From assembly GCF_016798325.1 (NCBI RefSeq), contig NZ_JAERVO010000005.1, positions 307,367 to 371,366 on the forward strand: DNA of 64,000 nt, written 5' to 3'. Made by a program: the position numbers and the translations under genes. Positions 20,569 to 28,821 of the stretch are shown piece after piece. Within the stretch, counting starts at the first letter, position 1, and the number at the start of each line of letters is the position of its first letter. Origin of the DNA: Marinobacter mangrovi (GTDB lineage Bacteria; Pseudomonadota; Gammaproteobacteria; Pseudomonadales; Oleiphilaceae). The notes below the pieces were generated by a model that made no database searches, was not told where the DNA came from, and was given only the letters and a program-made list of their open reading frames with translations.

Positions 20569-21885
20569 ATGGCGTATCAGAACACCGAAACCCAGAGCGA
20601 CTCGACGAGCGAGCCGCAAACCGACAATGCCCTGTCCATTCCCATGGGCGAGTACGAAACCCATCGGGCACCGTACTTCTGGGAACGCAAACTACTGACC
20701 AAGCTGATGGAGTTTGCGGGCGGGCCGCCGGTGCAGTTCGAGCTCTGGGACGGCTCCCAGGTTCGACTCGATGATACCTGCCCCCGCTTTACCCTGGGCC
20801 TCACCGATCCCAAAGCCCTCTACCACCTGGTGGCCAATCCCAATCTCGCCTTCGGCGATCTCTACAGCGCCGGCCGCCTGACCGTATCCGGCGACCTGAC
20901 GGAACTGCTCACGACACTCTACCGCGCCACCCACAATGCCCGCCAGAAATGGCCAGCCTGGCTGGAGAAGCTCTGGGCCAACCACGCGCCCCGCTCCACC
21001 GACCTGACCGAAGCCCGCCAGAACATCCATCACCACTACGACCTGGGCAACGCCTTTTACCGCCTGTGGCTGGATACGGCGGAGATGCAGTACACCTGCG
21101 CCTATTACGAAAGCCCGGACCTTACCCTGGAACAGGCCCAACTGGCCAAGCTGGAACACGTCTGCCGCAAGCTCCAGCTCAAGCCCGGCCAGACCGTGGT
21201 GGAAGCCGGTTGCGGCTGGGGCGGCCTGGCCCGCTATATGGCCCGCAACTACGGGGTGAAGGTCCACGCCTACAACATCTCCAAGGAACAGCTCGCCTTT
21301 GCCCGGGAAGAGGCCAAAAGACAGCAACTGGACCATCTGATCGAGTATGTGGAGGACGACTACCGCAACATCAGCGGCCAGTACGATGCCTTCGTCTCCG
21401 TTGGTATGCTCGAGCACGTGGGCACCAGCCACTACAGCGACATGGCCGCGGTGATCAAGCGCGCCCTGAAGCCGGACGGCCTGGCCCTGCTGCACAGCAT
21501 CGGCCGCAACCGGCCCATGAAGATGAACGCCTGGATCGAGAAGCGCATCTTCCCCGGCGCCTACCCGCCCAGCATCGGCGAGTTCATGAGCATTTGCGAG
21601 GAAGGCGCGTTCTCGGTGCTGGACGTGGAAAACCTGCGCCTGCATTACGCCCGCACACTGGAGCACTGGAAGGAGCGCTTCGAAGACCATGTGGACGAGG
21701 TGATCGCGATGTACGACGAGCACTTCGCCCGGGCCTGGCGCATGTACCTGTCCGGCTCGATCGCCGCCTTCGAGGCCAGTTCACTGCAGCTGTTCCAGGT
21801 GGTCTTCAGCCACGGCGAGAACAATACGGTTCCGCGCAATCGCAAGCACCTCTATGAATCACCGGCTGCACCGGAGTCTGTCTGA
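20569..21885 (+). CDS. Cyclopropane-fatty-acid synthase-like SAM methyltransferase
   Basis: 438 residues, CFA/mycolic-acid synthase family. The N-terminal domain (about 1-130) holds VQFELWDGSQVRLDD. The Rossmann methyltransferase has VEAGCGWGG (about residue 213), VSVGMLEHVGTSHY, and SIGRNRPMKMNAWIEKRIFPGAYPPS, all family signatures. It would transfer methyl from SAM to an unsaturated phospholipid acyl chain at the membrane. GGGAG precedes the ATG. The gene after it starts one base past its stop, so the two are translationally coupled. Confidence 0.9.
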   Translation: MAYQNTETQSDSTSEPQTDNALSIPMGEYETHRAPYFWERKLLTKLMEFAGGPPVQFELWDGSQVRLDDTCPRFTLGLTDPKALYHLVANPNLAFGDLYSAGRLTVSGDLTELLTTLYRATHNARQKWPAWLEKLWANHAPRSTDLTEARQNIHHHYDLGNAFYRLWLDTAEMQYTCAYYESPDLTLEQAQLAKLEHVCRKLQLKPGQTVVEAGCGWGGLARYMARNYGVKVHAYNISKEQLAFAREEAKRQQLDHLIEYVEDDYRNISGQYDAFVSVGMLEHVGTSHYSDMAAVIKRALKPDGLALLHSIGRNRPMKMNAWIEKRIFPGAYPPSIGEFMSICEEGAFSVLDVENLRLHYARTLEHWKERFEDHVDEVIAMYDEHFARAWRMYLSGSIAAFEASSLQLFQVVFSHGENNTVPRNRKHLYESPAAPESV

Positions 21886-21886
21886 C

Positions 21887-23017
21887 ATGGAACATTATGA
21901 CGTGATGATCGTCGGCGGCGGCCCGGCCGGCTCGACCCTGGCCTGGGCGCTGCGCAACAGCGGCAAACGCATCCTGATCCTGGACAAGGCCGAGTTCCCC
22001 CGGGACAAGACCTGCGCCGGCTGGGTGACGCCCGCCGTTGCGGAGAGCCTGCAGCTCGACCTGGACGATTACCGCCGGGAGCATGTGCTGCAACCGATCA
22101 CCCGGTTCCGGATCGGCATGATGGGCCAGCCGGCGGTGGACAACGACCACGGCGATGACCCGGTCAGTTACGGCATCCGCCGCTGCGAGTTCGACACCTA
22201 TCTGCTGGACCGGGTGGAGAATGCCGACAAGGTGTTAAAGACCCCGGTCAAGGACATCCGGCGCGAGGGTGGTAACTGGATCATCAACGACACCTACCAG
22301 GCGCCGCTGCTGGTGGGTGCCGGCGGGCATTTCTGTCCGGTGGCGCGCCAGTTGGGCGACGGTCCCGGCAGCCACGAAACCGTGGTCGCCGCCAAGGAAG
22401 TGGAATTCGAGATGACGCCGGAACAGGCGGAGACCTGCGCGGCTAGCGGCGACCAGCCGGAGCTCTGGTTCTGTCGGGATCTGAAGGGGTATGCCTGGGT
22501 CTTCCGCAAGGGCAACTTCCTCAACATCGGTCTGGGCCGAGAGGACAATCACAAGCTCACCGATCACCTGGAGGCCTTCGTCCAGGAGATGAAGGATCAG
22601 GGCCGGATTCCCGCGGACCTGCCCGGCCGGTTTAAGGGCCATGCCTATTTGCTTTACGCGCACGCGGAAAGACCGCTGGTGGATGACGGCATGATGCTGA
22701 TCGGCGACGCCGCCGGACTGGCCTATACGCAAAGCGGCGAGGGCATCCGCCCGGCGATCGAATCCGCCCTGCTGGCCGCCGAAACCATTCGCCGCGCACC
22801 GGACATGAGTGCCCAGAGTCTGCAACGCTACGGCGATGCCATTGCCGACCGCTTCGGCCGGCGCGCCATGCCGGATCAGGACGGCTGGCAGATGCCGGGC
22901 TGGGTGAAAACGTCCGTCGCCAGCGGGCTGATGCGGTCGCACTGGTTTACCCGCAAGGTGGTGACGGAGAAGTGGTTCCTGCATCAGGATGTGCCGCCGT
23001 TGAAGGTGGCGGTTTAG
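21887..23017 (+). CDS. Geranylgeranyl-reductase-like FAD oxidoreductase
   Basis: 376 residues from ATG 21887, one base after the methyltransferase stop, with GGAG 11 bases upstream; an ATG at 21854 would overlap the upstream gene. FAD-binding GxGxxG is present as DVMIVGGGPAGSTLAWALRNSGKRILILDKAEFPRDKTCAGWV, and GDAAGLAYTQSGEGIRPAIESALLAAE is the C-terminal FAD motif. Members reduce isoprenoid double bonds or hydroxylate. The coupling to a CFA-like enzyme suggests lipid acyl modification. Confidence 0.85.
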   Translation: MEHYDVMIVGGGPAGSTLAWALRNSGKRILILDKAEFPRDKTCAGWVTPAVAESLQLDLDDYRREHVLQPITRFRIGMMGQPAVDNDHGDDPVSYGIRRCEFDTYLLDRVENADKVLKTPVKDIRREGGNWIINDTYQAPLLVGAGGHFCPVARQLGDGPGSHETVVAAKEVEFEMTPEQAETCAASGDQPELWFCRDLKGYAWVFRKGNFLNIGLGREDNHKLTDHLEAFVQEMKDQGRIPADLPGRFKGHAYLLYAHAERPLVDDGMMLIGDAAGLAYTQSGEGIRPAIESALLAAETIRRAPDMSAQSLQRYGDAIADRFGRRAMPDQDGWQMPGWVKTSVASGLMRSHWFTRKVVTEKWFLHQDVPPLKVAV

Positions 23018-23049
23018 ACGCGAGTCTGGCGCTTGGCTTTTGTTTTGAA

Positions 23050-23070
23050 TGTAGCCGACGCTTTAGCTTC
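23050..23070 (+). repeat. 21-bp REP-like unit (family 2)
   Basis: TGTAGCCGACGCTTTAGCTTC, followed by a GGGGCCGTGAGGCCCC hairpin. The same unit recurs at 31027-31047 and inverted at 30987-31007 with few changes. Confidence 0.7.
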
Positions 23071-23112
23071 GGTGGGGCCGTGAGGCCCCCGTGGTCTTAC
23101 CCGGCAGCTCAG

Positions 23113-23200
23113 GTAGGTTGGGCTGACGCAGGAAGCCCAACATGGCATGCCCCCCCCCCAAACCTCGGATTGTTGGGCTTCCTGCGTCAGCCCAACCTAC
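23113..23200. repeat. 29-bp inverted-repeat pair (family 1)
   Basis: GTAGGTTGGGCTGACGCAGG... at 23113-23141 faces its exact complement at 23172-23200, separated by about 30 bases with a long C tract. The same 29-mer pair recurs at 30805-30946, so this is a dispersed REP/BIME-like element. Confidence 0.85.
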
Positions 23201-23230
23201 GGAAGCCAAACCGGGAAAATCGTTACGCAC

Positions 23231-23260
23231 GAAAAAAGAGGCCCCGTTGGGCCTCTTTTC
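23231..23260. terminator. Bidirectional intrinsic terminator
   Basis: GAAAAAAGAGGCCC, loop CGTT, GGGCCTCTTTTC. Sits between the convergent flavoprotein and lipoprotein genes and has T-runs for both directions. Confidence 0.85.
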
Positions 23261-23277
23261 ATGTCCGCGGAACTCTC

Positions 23278-25203
23278 TTATTCCACGTCTTCTTCCGTCA
23301 CCTTGATGGTGTACAGCGTGGTCGAACCACTCACTTCGTTGCCCACCGCCAGCATCGGTTCACCGGTGGGGCTGTCGTCGCCGCTGATGAAGTCGATGCA
23401 TTCCGGCGCCAGGTCGCCGGCGGCATAGGCCGGTTGGTCGCCGTCGTCGATGTTGTCCTTGATCGGGTAGCTGAAGTCACGGTTGTTGAGGTACTGGACG
23501 AACTCGGGCGCTTCCGGGTTGCTCACGTCGTACACCATGATGCCGCCAACCCGCTCCAGGCCGATGAAGGCGAACGTCTGCTCACCGATCCGGCCCACGG
23601 CCATGGCTTCGGGCTCGGGGCCCTTGGCGTCGCTGCGGCTGTCGCCGGAGTCGTTCTCGTCGTTGTCGCTGTTGAAGTCCTCACCCAGCTGCTCGGCGGT
23701 GATGGTCTCGAAATCGCTGCCGCTGTCGGACACCAGGGCCCCTTCGCTGTCCCAGATCGAGAAGCTGCGGGCGCCGTAGATTTCGGCGGTGTCGAGGATG
23801 CCGTTGCCGTCGGTGTCTGAGGTCAGGCTGGTGGCCAGGCGGCCGACGGTCGTCTTGTCGCCGAAGTCGGCGGTGGCCAGATCGCCTTCGCGCGGGGCGT
23901 CCTCGAAGCGGATTTCTTCCACGAAGCCGTCGTATTCCCGGCTGTCGCCCTCATTGGCGGTGAAGTAGTAGTCCTTGCCGCCAATCTGGATCGAGGCGAT
24001 GGTGTCCGGCATGTAGAGGCCTTTCACTGGCCATTGCGCGATGTTGATGCCGTCGTCCTTGTCGGAGGGGTCGAGGCCCACGCCGTCGGCGTTAAAGTCC
24101 TTGGTGCCCAGCGCCACGATGCGATCGACGCTGGCGTTGGCAATGTCGATGACGGCGAAGGCGTTGTTCTCCTGCAGGGTCACCCACGCCTGGCCGCCGT
24201 CCGTTGAGAGGGCAATGTATTCCGGCTCCAGATCCTGGGCCACGGAGGACTGGCCGTCGTGTAGATAAACCGTCAGGCCGGCGGCCGTCGCCGCCGTCAC
24301 TTCCGAGTCGCCGTCAAAATCGGTGGTCAGGGTCAGGATCTTGTTCGCGGCGTCGACCGCAGCCACCTGGTACGGCAGCGGATCGCCCTCGGTCGAGGCG
24401 AGCGTCAGCCAGTCGTTGACGCTGACGCCGGAAATGTCCTCGTTCACCGTTAACGTGGCAGGATCGGTGTCCGCAAAGCCGTCGACCGTGAGTGCTGTCC
24501 GGCCGTAGTTGCCGAAGATGCGCACGCCTTCCGGCAGCTCGTCGGCACGGCTGTTGCCCACATTGAAATCGGTGAAGCCCACGGTCTGGGCCGTCGGGTT
24601 ATCCGGATCGGTGACGTCGACAATGCTGACCGAGCCTTCCGGATCCACGCTGTAATCGTCGTTGGGTTCGCCCTCGTTGGCCACCAGCACTTTGGTGCCG
24701 TCGCGGTTGAAGGTGACCATGTCCGGCAGGCTGCCGACCTCGACCTGGCCGCGGAAGTTGCGATCGGCGCTGTTGTAGATCTGCACGCGACCGTGTTCGG
24801 TCTTGGTGTCGTGCTCAACCGCCACGGCGATCAGCCCGTTGGCAAACGTCACGCTGTTGATGTCGCCGGCATCGGCCCAGTTGGCGGACGCGTCGATCTG
24901 GTCGATCAACTGAGGGTTGGTGGGATCCTGCACGTCCACCACATCCACCCGTTTGGCGTCTGCGTTGGTGATGAACAGGGTGGTGGAGTCCTTGTCGTAG
25001 GTGAGGATTTCCGCGGCGCCTTCGTCGAAGCCGTTGTCGTCGCTGGTGTAGCGACCGGTCTGCTCCAGCGCAATGCTGACGCGGGTGTCGGCGTCGTCAC
25101 CGTTATCGTTGTTATCGTCATTGTTGCAGGCCGTCAGCCCCAGTGTTGCGGCCAGGACGGCGCAGGCCAGCAGGCGCTTTTGGGTTTGCCATTCATTCGT
25201 CAT
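23278..25203 (-). CDS. Choice-of-anchor I family lipoprotein
   Basis: 641 residues. A lipoprotein signal (LLACAVLAATLGLTAC, lipidated Cys about residue 26) is followed by a low-complexity NNDDNNDNGDDAD linker and a large WD-like beta-propeller: TGRYTSDDNGFDEGAAEILTYDKDS, VTFNRDGTKVLVANEGEPNDDY, PEYIALSTDGGQAWVTLQENNAFAVIDI. This is the choice-of-anchor I domain. Surface or periplasmic. Such proteins often accompany phosphate or metal metabolism but function is undetermined. It is monocistronic. Confidence 0.88.
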   Translation of the reverse strand: MTNEWQTQKRLLACAVLAATLGLTACNNDDNNDNGDDADTRVSIALEQTGRYTSDDNGFDEGAAEILTYDKDSTTLFITNADAKRVDVVDVQDPTNPQLIDQIDASANWADAGDINSVTFANGLIAVAVEHDTKTEHGRVQIYNSADRNFRGQVEVGSLPDMVTFNRDGTKVLVANEGEPNDDYSVDPEGSVSIVDVTDPDNPTAQTVGFTDFNVGNSRADELPEGVRIFGNYGRTALTVDGFADTDPATLTVNEDISGVSVNDWLTLASTEGDPLPYQVAAVDAANKILTLTTDFDGDSEVTAATAAGLTVYLHDGQSSVAQDLEPEYIALSTDGGQAWVTLQENNAFAVIDIANASVDRIVALGTKDFNADGVGLDPSDKDDGINIAQWPVKGLYMPDTIASIQIGGKDYYFTANEGDSREYDGFVEEIRFEDAPREGDLATADFGDKTTVGRLATSLTSDTDGNGILDTAEIYGARSFSIWDSEGALVSDSGSDFETITAEQLGEDFNSDNDENDSGDSRSDAKGPEPEAMAVGRIGEQTFAFIGLERVGGIMVYDVSNPEAPEFVQYLNNRDFSYPIKDNIDDGDQPAYAAGDLAPECIDFISGDDSPTGEPMLAVGNEVSGSTTLYTIKVTEEDVE

Positions 25204-25324
25204 TCTTTCTGTCCTTTTTCTTGGTGTGATCGAGCCCGAAATAAAAGATCACGCCTGACGCTAGACGCGACAGGTGACAGAGCCGTGACGAATAAAAGTC
25301 AATCCCATGACAAGTGAATGACAA

Positions 25325-25360
25325 ACAAAAAGGCCCCGGCATCGATACTGCCGGGGCCTC
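25325..25360 (-). terminator. Terminator of the Dps-like gene
   Basis: AGGCCCCGGCA, loop, TGCCGGGGCCT; on the minus strand a TTTTTG run follows. Placed just after the dps stop. Confidence 0.85.
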
Positions 25361-25376
25361 TGGAGCCTGGCGCGTG

Positions 25377-25850
25377 TTACTGGCCGAGGTAGCTGCGATA
25401 CATCCAGACCGTTTTTTCCTGCTCGGAGATGTAGTCGCTCATCAGCGATACGGTGCCTTCGTCTTCGGCATCGCCCGCCGTGTTCAGGATCTCGCGCTGT
25501 TTCTTGATCAGCGTGGCGAAGCTGTCGACGATCTGCCCGACCGCGGTCTTGCCGTCGCTGACGTCCTTGCGCTCTTCAACGCTGGAACGCTCGATGTAGA
25601 CGCTGTAGCTGTGCGCCGGACGATGGCCCAGCGTCAGGACGCGTTCGGCGATCTCGTCCACTTTCAGCAGCAGGTCGTCGTACAGTTCCTCGAACTTGGC
25701 GTGCAGCTCGAAGAAGTTGTCACCCTTGATGTTCCAGTGGTAGCCCCGGACGTTCATGTAGAAGATCTGGTAGTTCGCCAGCAGTTCGTTCAGGTCACTG
25801 GCGAGCTGCTCGGTTTTTGCCGTATCAAGACCAATCAGGTTGGTGCTCAT
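25377..25850 (-). CDS. dps: Dps family DNA-protection/ferritin-like protein
   Basis: 157 residues from ATG 25850, with AAAGGAG upstream; the open frame extends to 25904. The ferroxidase site helices are visible: NVRGYHWNIKGDNFFELHAKFEELYDDLLLKVDEIAERV (His, Asp and Glu ligands). Forms dodecamers that store iron and protect DNA under peroxide or starvation stress. The N-terminus is short and not very basic, so DNA binding may be weak. Likely OxyR-regulated, though I found no clear site. Confidence 0.92.
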   Translation of the reverse strand: MSTNLIGLDTAKTEQLASDLNELLANYQIFYMNVRGYHWNIKGDNFFELHAKFEELYDDLLLKVDEIAERVLTLGHRPAHSYSVYIERSSVEERKDVSDGKTAVGQIVDSFATLIKKQREILNTAGDAEDEGTVSLMSDYISEQEKTVWMYRSYLGQ

Positions 25851-26104
25851 GAAAACTCCTTTTATCAGCGGAAAGAAGAACGTGCTTACGCCCGAACTTG
25901 GCAAATAGTTTATGACTCAACAGGATAAGTTGGTGTCGATCGATCCAGTTTCAATCTATCTGACGACTTTGTCATATTGTGGAACATACCAATACGCTCA
26001 ATCTAATAGCCCTCTCCTATCAATACACCCAACAAAATTTATTTAAAATCTATTCTCATTTAGATTTCAATAGAGACATACGATCACGAGCGGTGGAGCT
26101 GATC

Positions 26105-26371
26105 ATGCGTTTTCTCAAACTCCTGTTTCACAGTCATGGCCATGAAGGTGACCAGTCGCTGCTGAAGACGATGACCTTTGCCATCACCCACTTTACGGTG
26201 GCGTTCACGGTGGCTTACGTGCTGACCGGCGACATTATCCTCGGCAGTCTGATCGCCATGGTGGAGCCCGCCATCAACACCGTGGCCTATTTCTTCCACG
26301 AGAAAATCTGGGCGCGACGGGCCCGGCGACACCAGCACGCGCCCAACCACACGACGGCGACGGCCGCCTGA
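26105..26371 (+). CDS. DUF2061 membrane protein
   Basis: 88 residues from ATG 26105 (MRFLKLLFHSHGHEGDQSLLKTMTF). Two predicted helices flank DIILGSLIAMVEPAINTVAYFFHEKIW, the DUF2061 signature. The upstream extension to 25979 is AT-rich and unlike coding sequence. GTGGAG lies just upstream. Function unknown, sometimes near sulfate or stress genes. A strong terminator follows. Confidence 0.85.
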   Translation: MRFLKLLFHSHGHEGDQSLLKTMTFAITHFTVAFTVAYVLTGDIILGSLIAMVEPAINTVAYFFHEKIWARRARRHQHAPNHTTATAA

Positions 26372-26399
26372 CATCGATCCAGTTGCCCTTCCCCCTTTG

Positions 26400-26426
26400 A
26401 CCCCGCTTCGAGCGGGGATTTTTTTG
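26400..26426. terminator. Intrinsic terminator
   Basis: CCCCGCTTCGAGCGGGG with a TTCG loop followed by ATTTTTTTG. Ends the DUF2061 transcript and faces the convergent dehydrogenase gene. Confidence 0.9.
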
Positions 26427-26441
26427 TGTACGGCCAGCGCC

Positions 26442-27884
26442 TCAGGCCCCCGGCCCACAATCCAGGCAGCGCTCACCCATTTTCGGGCCGATACGGAGGG
26501 CGTGGTTCAGATCACTCAGGGCCGTGCGTACGCCTTCTTCGATCACCGGGTGGTAGAACGGCATGCCCAGCATCTGGCTGACCGTCATGCGCTGTTGCAC
26601 CGCCCAGGCCAGCAGGTGGCCGATGTGTTCCGCGGCTGGCCCGAACATCTCTGCTCCGAGGAACTGGCCGCTGCCATGCTCGCCGTAGACCTTGAGCAAC
26701 CCGCGGTTCTTGCCGATGACGCGGCTTCGGCCCTGGTCTTCGAAGGAGACCTGGCCTACGGCATAGCCGTCACCGTAGCGTTGCTGCAGCAGCTCGCCGG
26801 TGACGCCGACGCGGATGATCTGGGGATCGGTAAACACGATGGACAGCGGTGCCCGGCGCGAACCGGAGCGAATCTCGGGCCAGCGGCCGGCATTGTCACC
26901 GGCCAGCCGGCCCTCATCGGTGGCCTCGTGAAGCAGCGGTGCGTCGGCGTTCACGTCGCCGGCCATAAAGACCGGCTGGTCGCCGCATTGCATCGAGTAG
27001 CGGTTGAATGTCGGGATGCCACGATCGTCCAGCGCCAGCCCGGACTTTTCGAGCGCCAGCGACGCCAGGTTGGGCCGCCGGCCGGTGGCCGCCAGCAGGT
27101 ACTCGAAGGTTTCGGTCACCTCGCCCTGTTGCGGATCGATGAAGGTGACGGCAACACCCTCATCGGTGCGGCGAACCTGCTTCACGTCGGCCGACGGATC
27201 CAGCGGGAAAGCCTCACGGAAGGTGTCGAGCGCGCATTGGCGAATCGCCTCGTCAGCAATGCCGCCGATACCACCGCCTACGCCGAACAGTCGAATCCGC
27301 ACGCCGAGTCGCGCCAGGGCCGCGCCCAGTTCCAGGCCGATCGCCCCCGGTCCGAACACGACCATGGACTCCGGCAGGGCTTCCAGCTCAAAGATCGTGT
27401 CGTTGGTCAGCAGCCGGTCCCCCGCTGCCTGCAGGAACGCCGGCACGTGGGGATGGGAGCCGGTGGCGATCACGATCCGCTCCGCCTCGATCTCGATGCG
27501 CTCGTCCACCACCAGTCGACCCGGCGCCACAAACTTCGCCGTCCCGCGCAGGCGGTGTTCCGGCGGGAACCGGTCGATGGCGTCCAGAACGGAACCCACG
27601 AAACCGTCGCGTTCAGCCCGGACCCGCGCCATCACGGCGCGCCGGTCGATGCTCAGGTCGTTGACGTGCACTCCGAACAGATCCGCACCCCGGGCGGTGT
27701 GGGCCGCTTCCGCCGCGGCAATCAGCAGTTTGCTGGGCATGCAACCGATGCGCGCGCAGGTGGTGCCGTACGCCCCACCCTCGATGGCCAATACGCTGTC
27801 CGTGTGTTTGCGAGCCGCCTTGTAGGCCACCATGCCCGCGGTACCCGTGCCGATGATGGCGACGTCGACCTGTCGCTGTTCCAT
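26442..27884 (-). CDS. Dihydrolipoyl dehydrogenase
   Basis: 480-residue flavoprotein disulfide reductase. FAD loop VAIIGTGTAGMVA, redox pair C43/C48 (TTCARIGCMPSK), NAD loop VVFGPGAIGLELGAALARLG and catalytic HPVIEEGVRTAL are present. Normally E3 of 2-oxoacid dehydrogenases, but no E1/E2 genes are nearby, so this is a stand-alone form. Unusual C-terminus ERCLDCGPGA with an extra CxxC. Minus-strand monocistron with GGAG near the start. Confidence 0.9.
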   Translation of the reverse strand: MEQRQVDVAIIGTGTAGMVAYKAARKHTDSVLAIEGGAYGTTCARIGCMPSKLLIAAAEAAHTARGADLFGVHVNDLSIDRRAVMARVRAERDGFVGSVLDAIDRFPPEHRLRGTAKFVAPGRLVVDERIEIEAERIVIATGSHPHVPAFLQAAGDRLLTNDTIFELEALPESMVVFGPGAIGLELGAALARLGVRIRLFGVGGGIGGIADEAIRQCALDTFREAFPLDPSADVKQVRRTDEGVAVTFIDPQQGEVTETFEYLLAATGRRPNLASLALEKSGLALDDRGIPTFNRYSMQCGDQPVFMAGDVNADAPLLHEATDEGRLAGDNAGRWPEIRSGSRRAPLSIVFTDPQIIRVGVTGELLQQRYGDGYAVGQVSFEDQGRSRVIGKNRGLLKVYGEHGSGQFLGAEMFGPAAEHIGHLLAWAVQQRMTVSQMLGMPFYHPVIEEGVRTALSDLNHALRIGPKMGERCLDCGPGA

Positions 27885-28047
27885 GGGAGACTCCTTCCGC
27901 CAAGTGAATATCCACCATAGGTGTCGTTTGTTGCCGCGTCACTGATCCGGGACAAGGCTGAGGTCGATTTCCCCAGGCAGGGATAGCTTGACCCCACCCC
28001 GGCTTTTACCGATGCTTTCTTTTTTAATCCGATCAGCGAGTCCCGTC

Positions 28048-28695
28048 ATGCTCTCCTACTGGCCCGAATTTCTCACCGTTGCCCTGATCCACCTGCTGGC
28101 TGTCGCCAGCCCGGGACCGGATTTCGCCGTCGTGCTGCGCCAGGCCCTGACCCAGAACCGGCGCAACGCGCTGCTCACGTCCGTCGGGGTTGGCCTGGGC
28201 ATCCTGGTGCATGTGACCTACTCGCTGTTGGGCATCGGCCTGCTGATCCAGCAGTCGATCCTGCTGTTCAATATCCTCAAGGTCGTCGGCGCGCTCTACC
28301 TCACCTGGATCGCGCTGCAATGTCTGCGCTCAAAACCCGGCAACCTCAATGTGGAAGCCGCCCAGGGGCCGCACCAATCCGGTGCAAAAGCGTTCCGTCT
28401 TGGCTTCCTGACCAACGCCCTCAACCCCAAGGCCACCCTGTTCTTCGTGGCCCTGTTTTCGGTGGTGATCGACCATGCCACACCGGTACCGGTGCAAGCC
28501 TTCTACGGCATCTACATGGCCGTCGCTACCGGCGCCTGGTTCTGCATTGTGGCCCTGTTCTTCACCCTGCCGGGCATCCGCCGGGGCTTTGCCCGCTTTG
28601 GCCACTGGGTAGACCGGCTGATGGGCGGTGCGCTTCTGGCCCTGGCCGGTCGTCTCGCTTTTTCTGCCGCCACTGGCACGGAAGCTGCTGAGTAG
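28048..28695 (+). CDS. LysE family amino-acid exporter
   Basis: 215 residues from ATG 28048 (MLSYWPEFLTVALIHLLAVASPGPDFAVV); the longer frame from 27988 is not supported. The ASPGPDF motif and six predicted helices are typical of RhtB/LysE translocators that export amino acids or homoserine lactones. It is single, with no LysG-type regulator adjacent. Confidence 0.88.
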   Translation: MLSYWPEFLTVALIHLLAVASPGPDFAVVLRQALTQNRRNALLTSVGVGLGILVHVTYSLLGIGLLIQQSILLFNILKVVGALYLTWIALQCLRSKPGNLNVEAAQGPHQSGAKAFRLGFLTNALNPKATLFFVALFSVVIDHATPVPVQAFYGIYMAVATGAWFCIVALFFTLPGIRRGFARFGHWVDRLMGGALLALAGRLAFSAATGTEAAE

Positions 28696-28821
28696 CCTCC
28701 ACCGGTCGGAAACCGGAAACATCCGGCCGCTTTGAACTACGCTTTAAGATCAGGGGGCCGTTGATGCGCTCCCGAGTCGCTCTAAAAGCCAGGGATGAAC
28801 CACCAGCAGTAGAGGCCCTTT

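Noticed and set aside
26397..27920. 507-codon plus-strand frame over the dihydrolipoyl dehydrogenase
   Set aside because: Shadow frame of a gene with all redox and cofactor motifs on the other strand.
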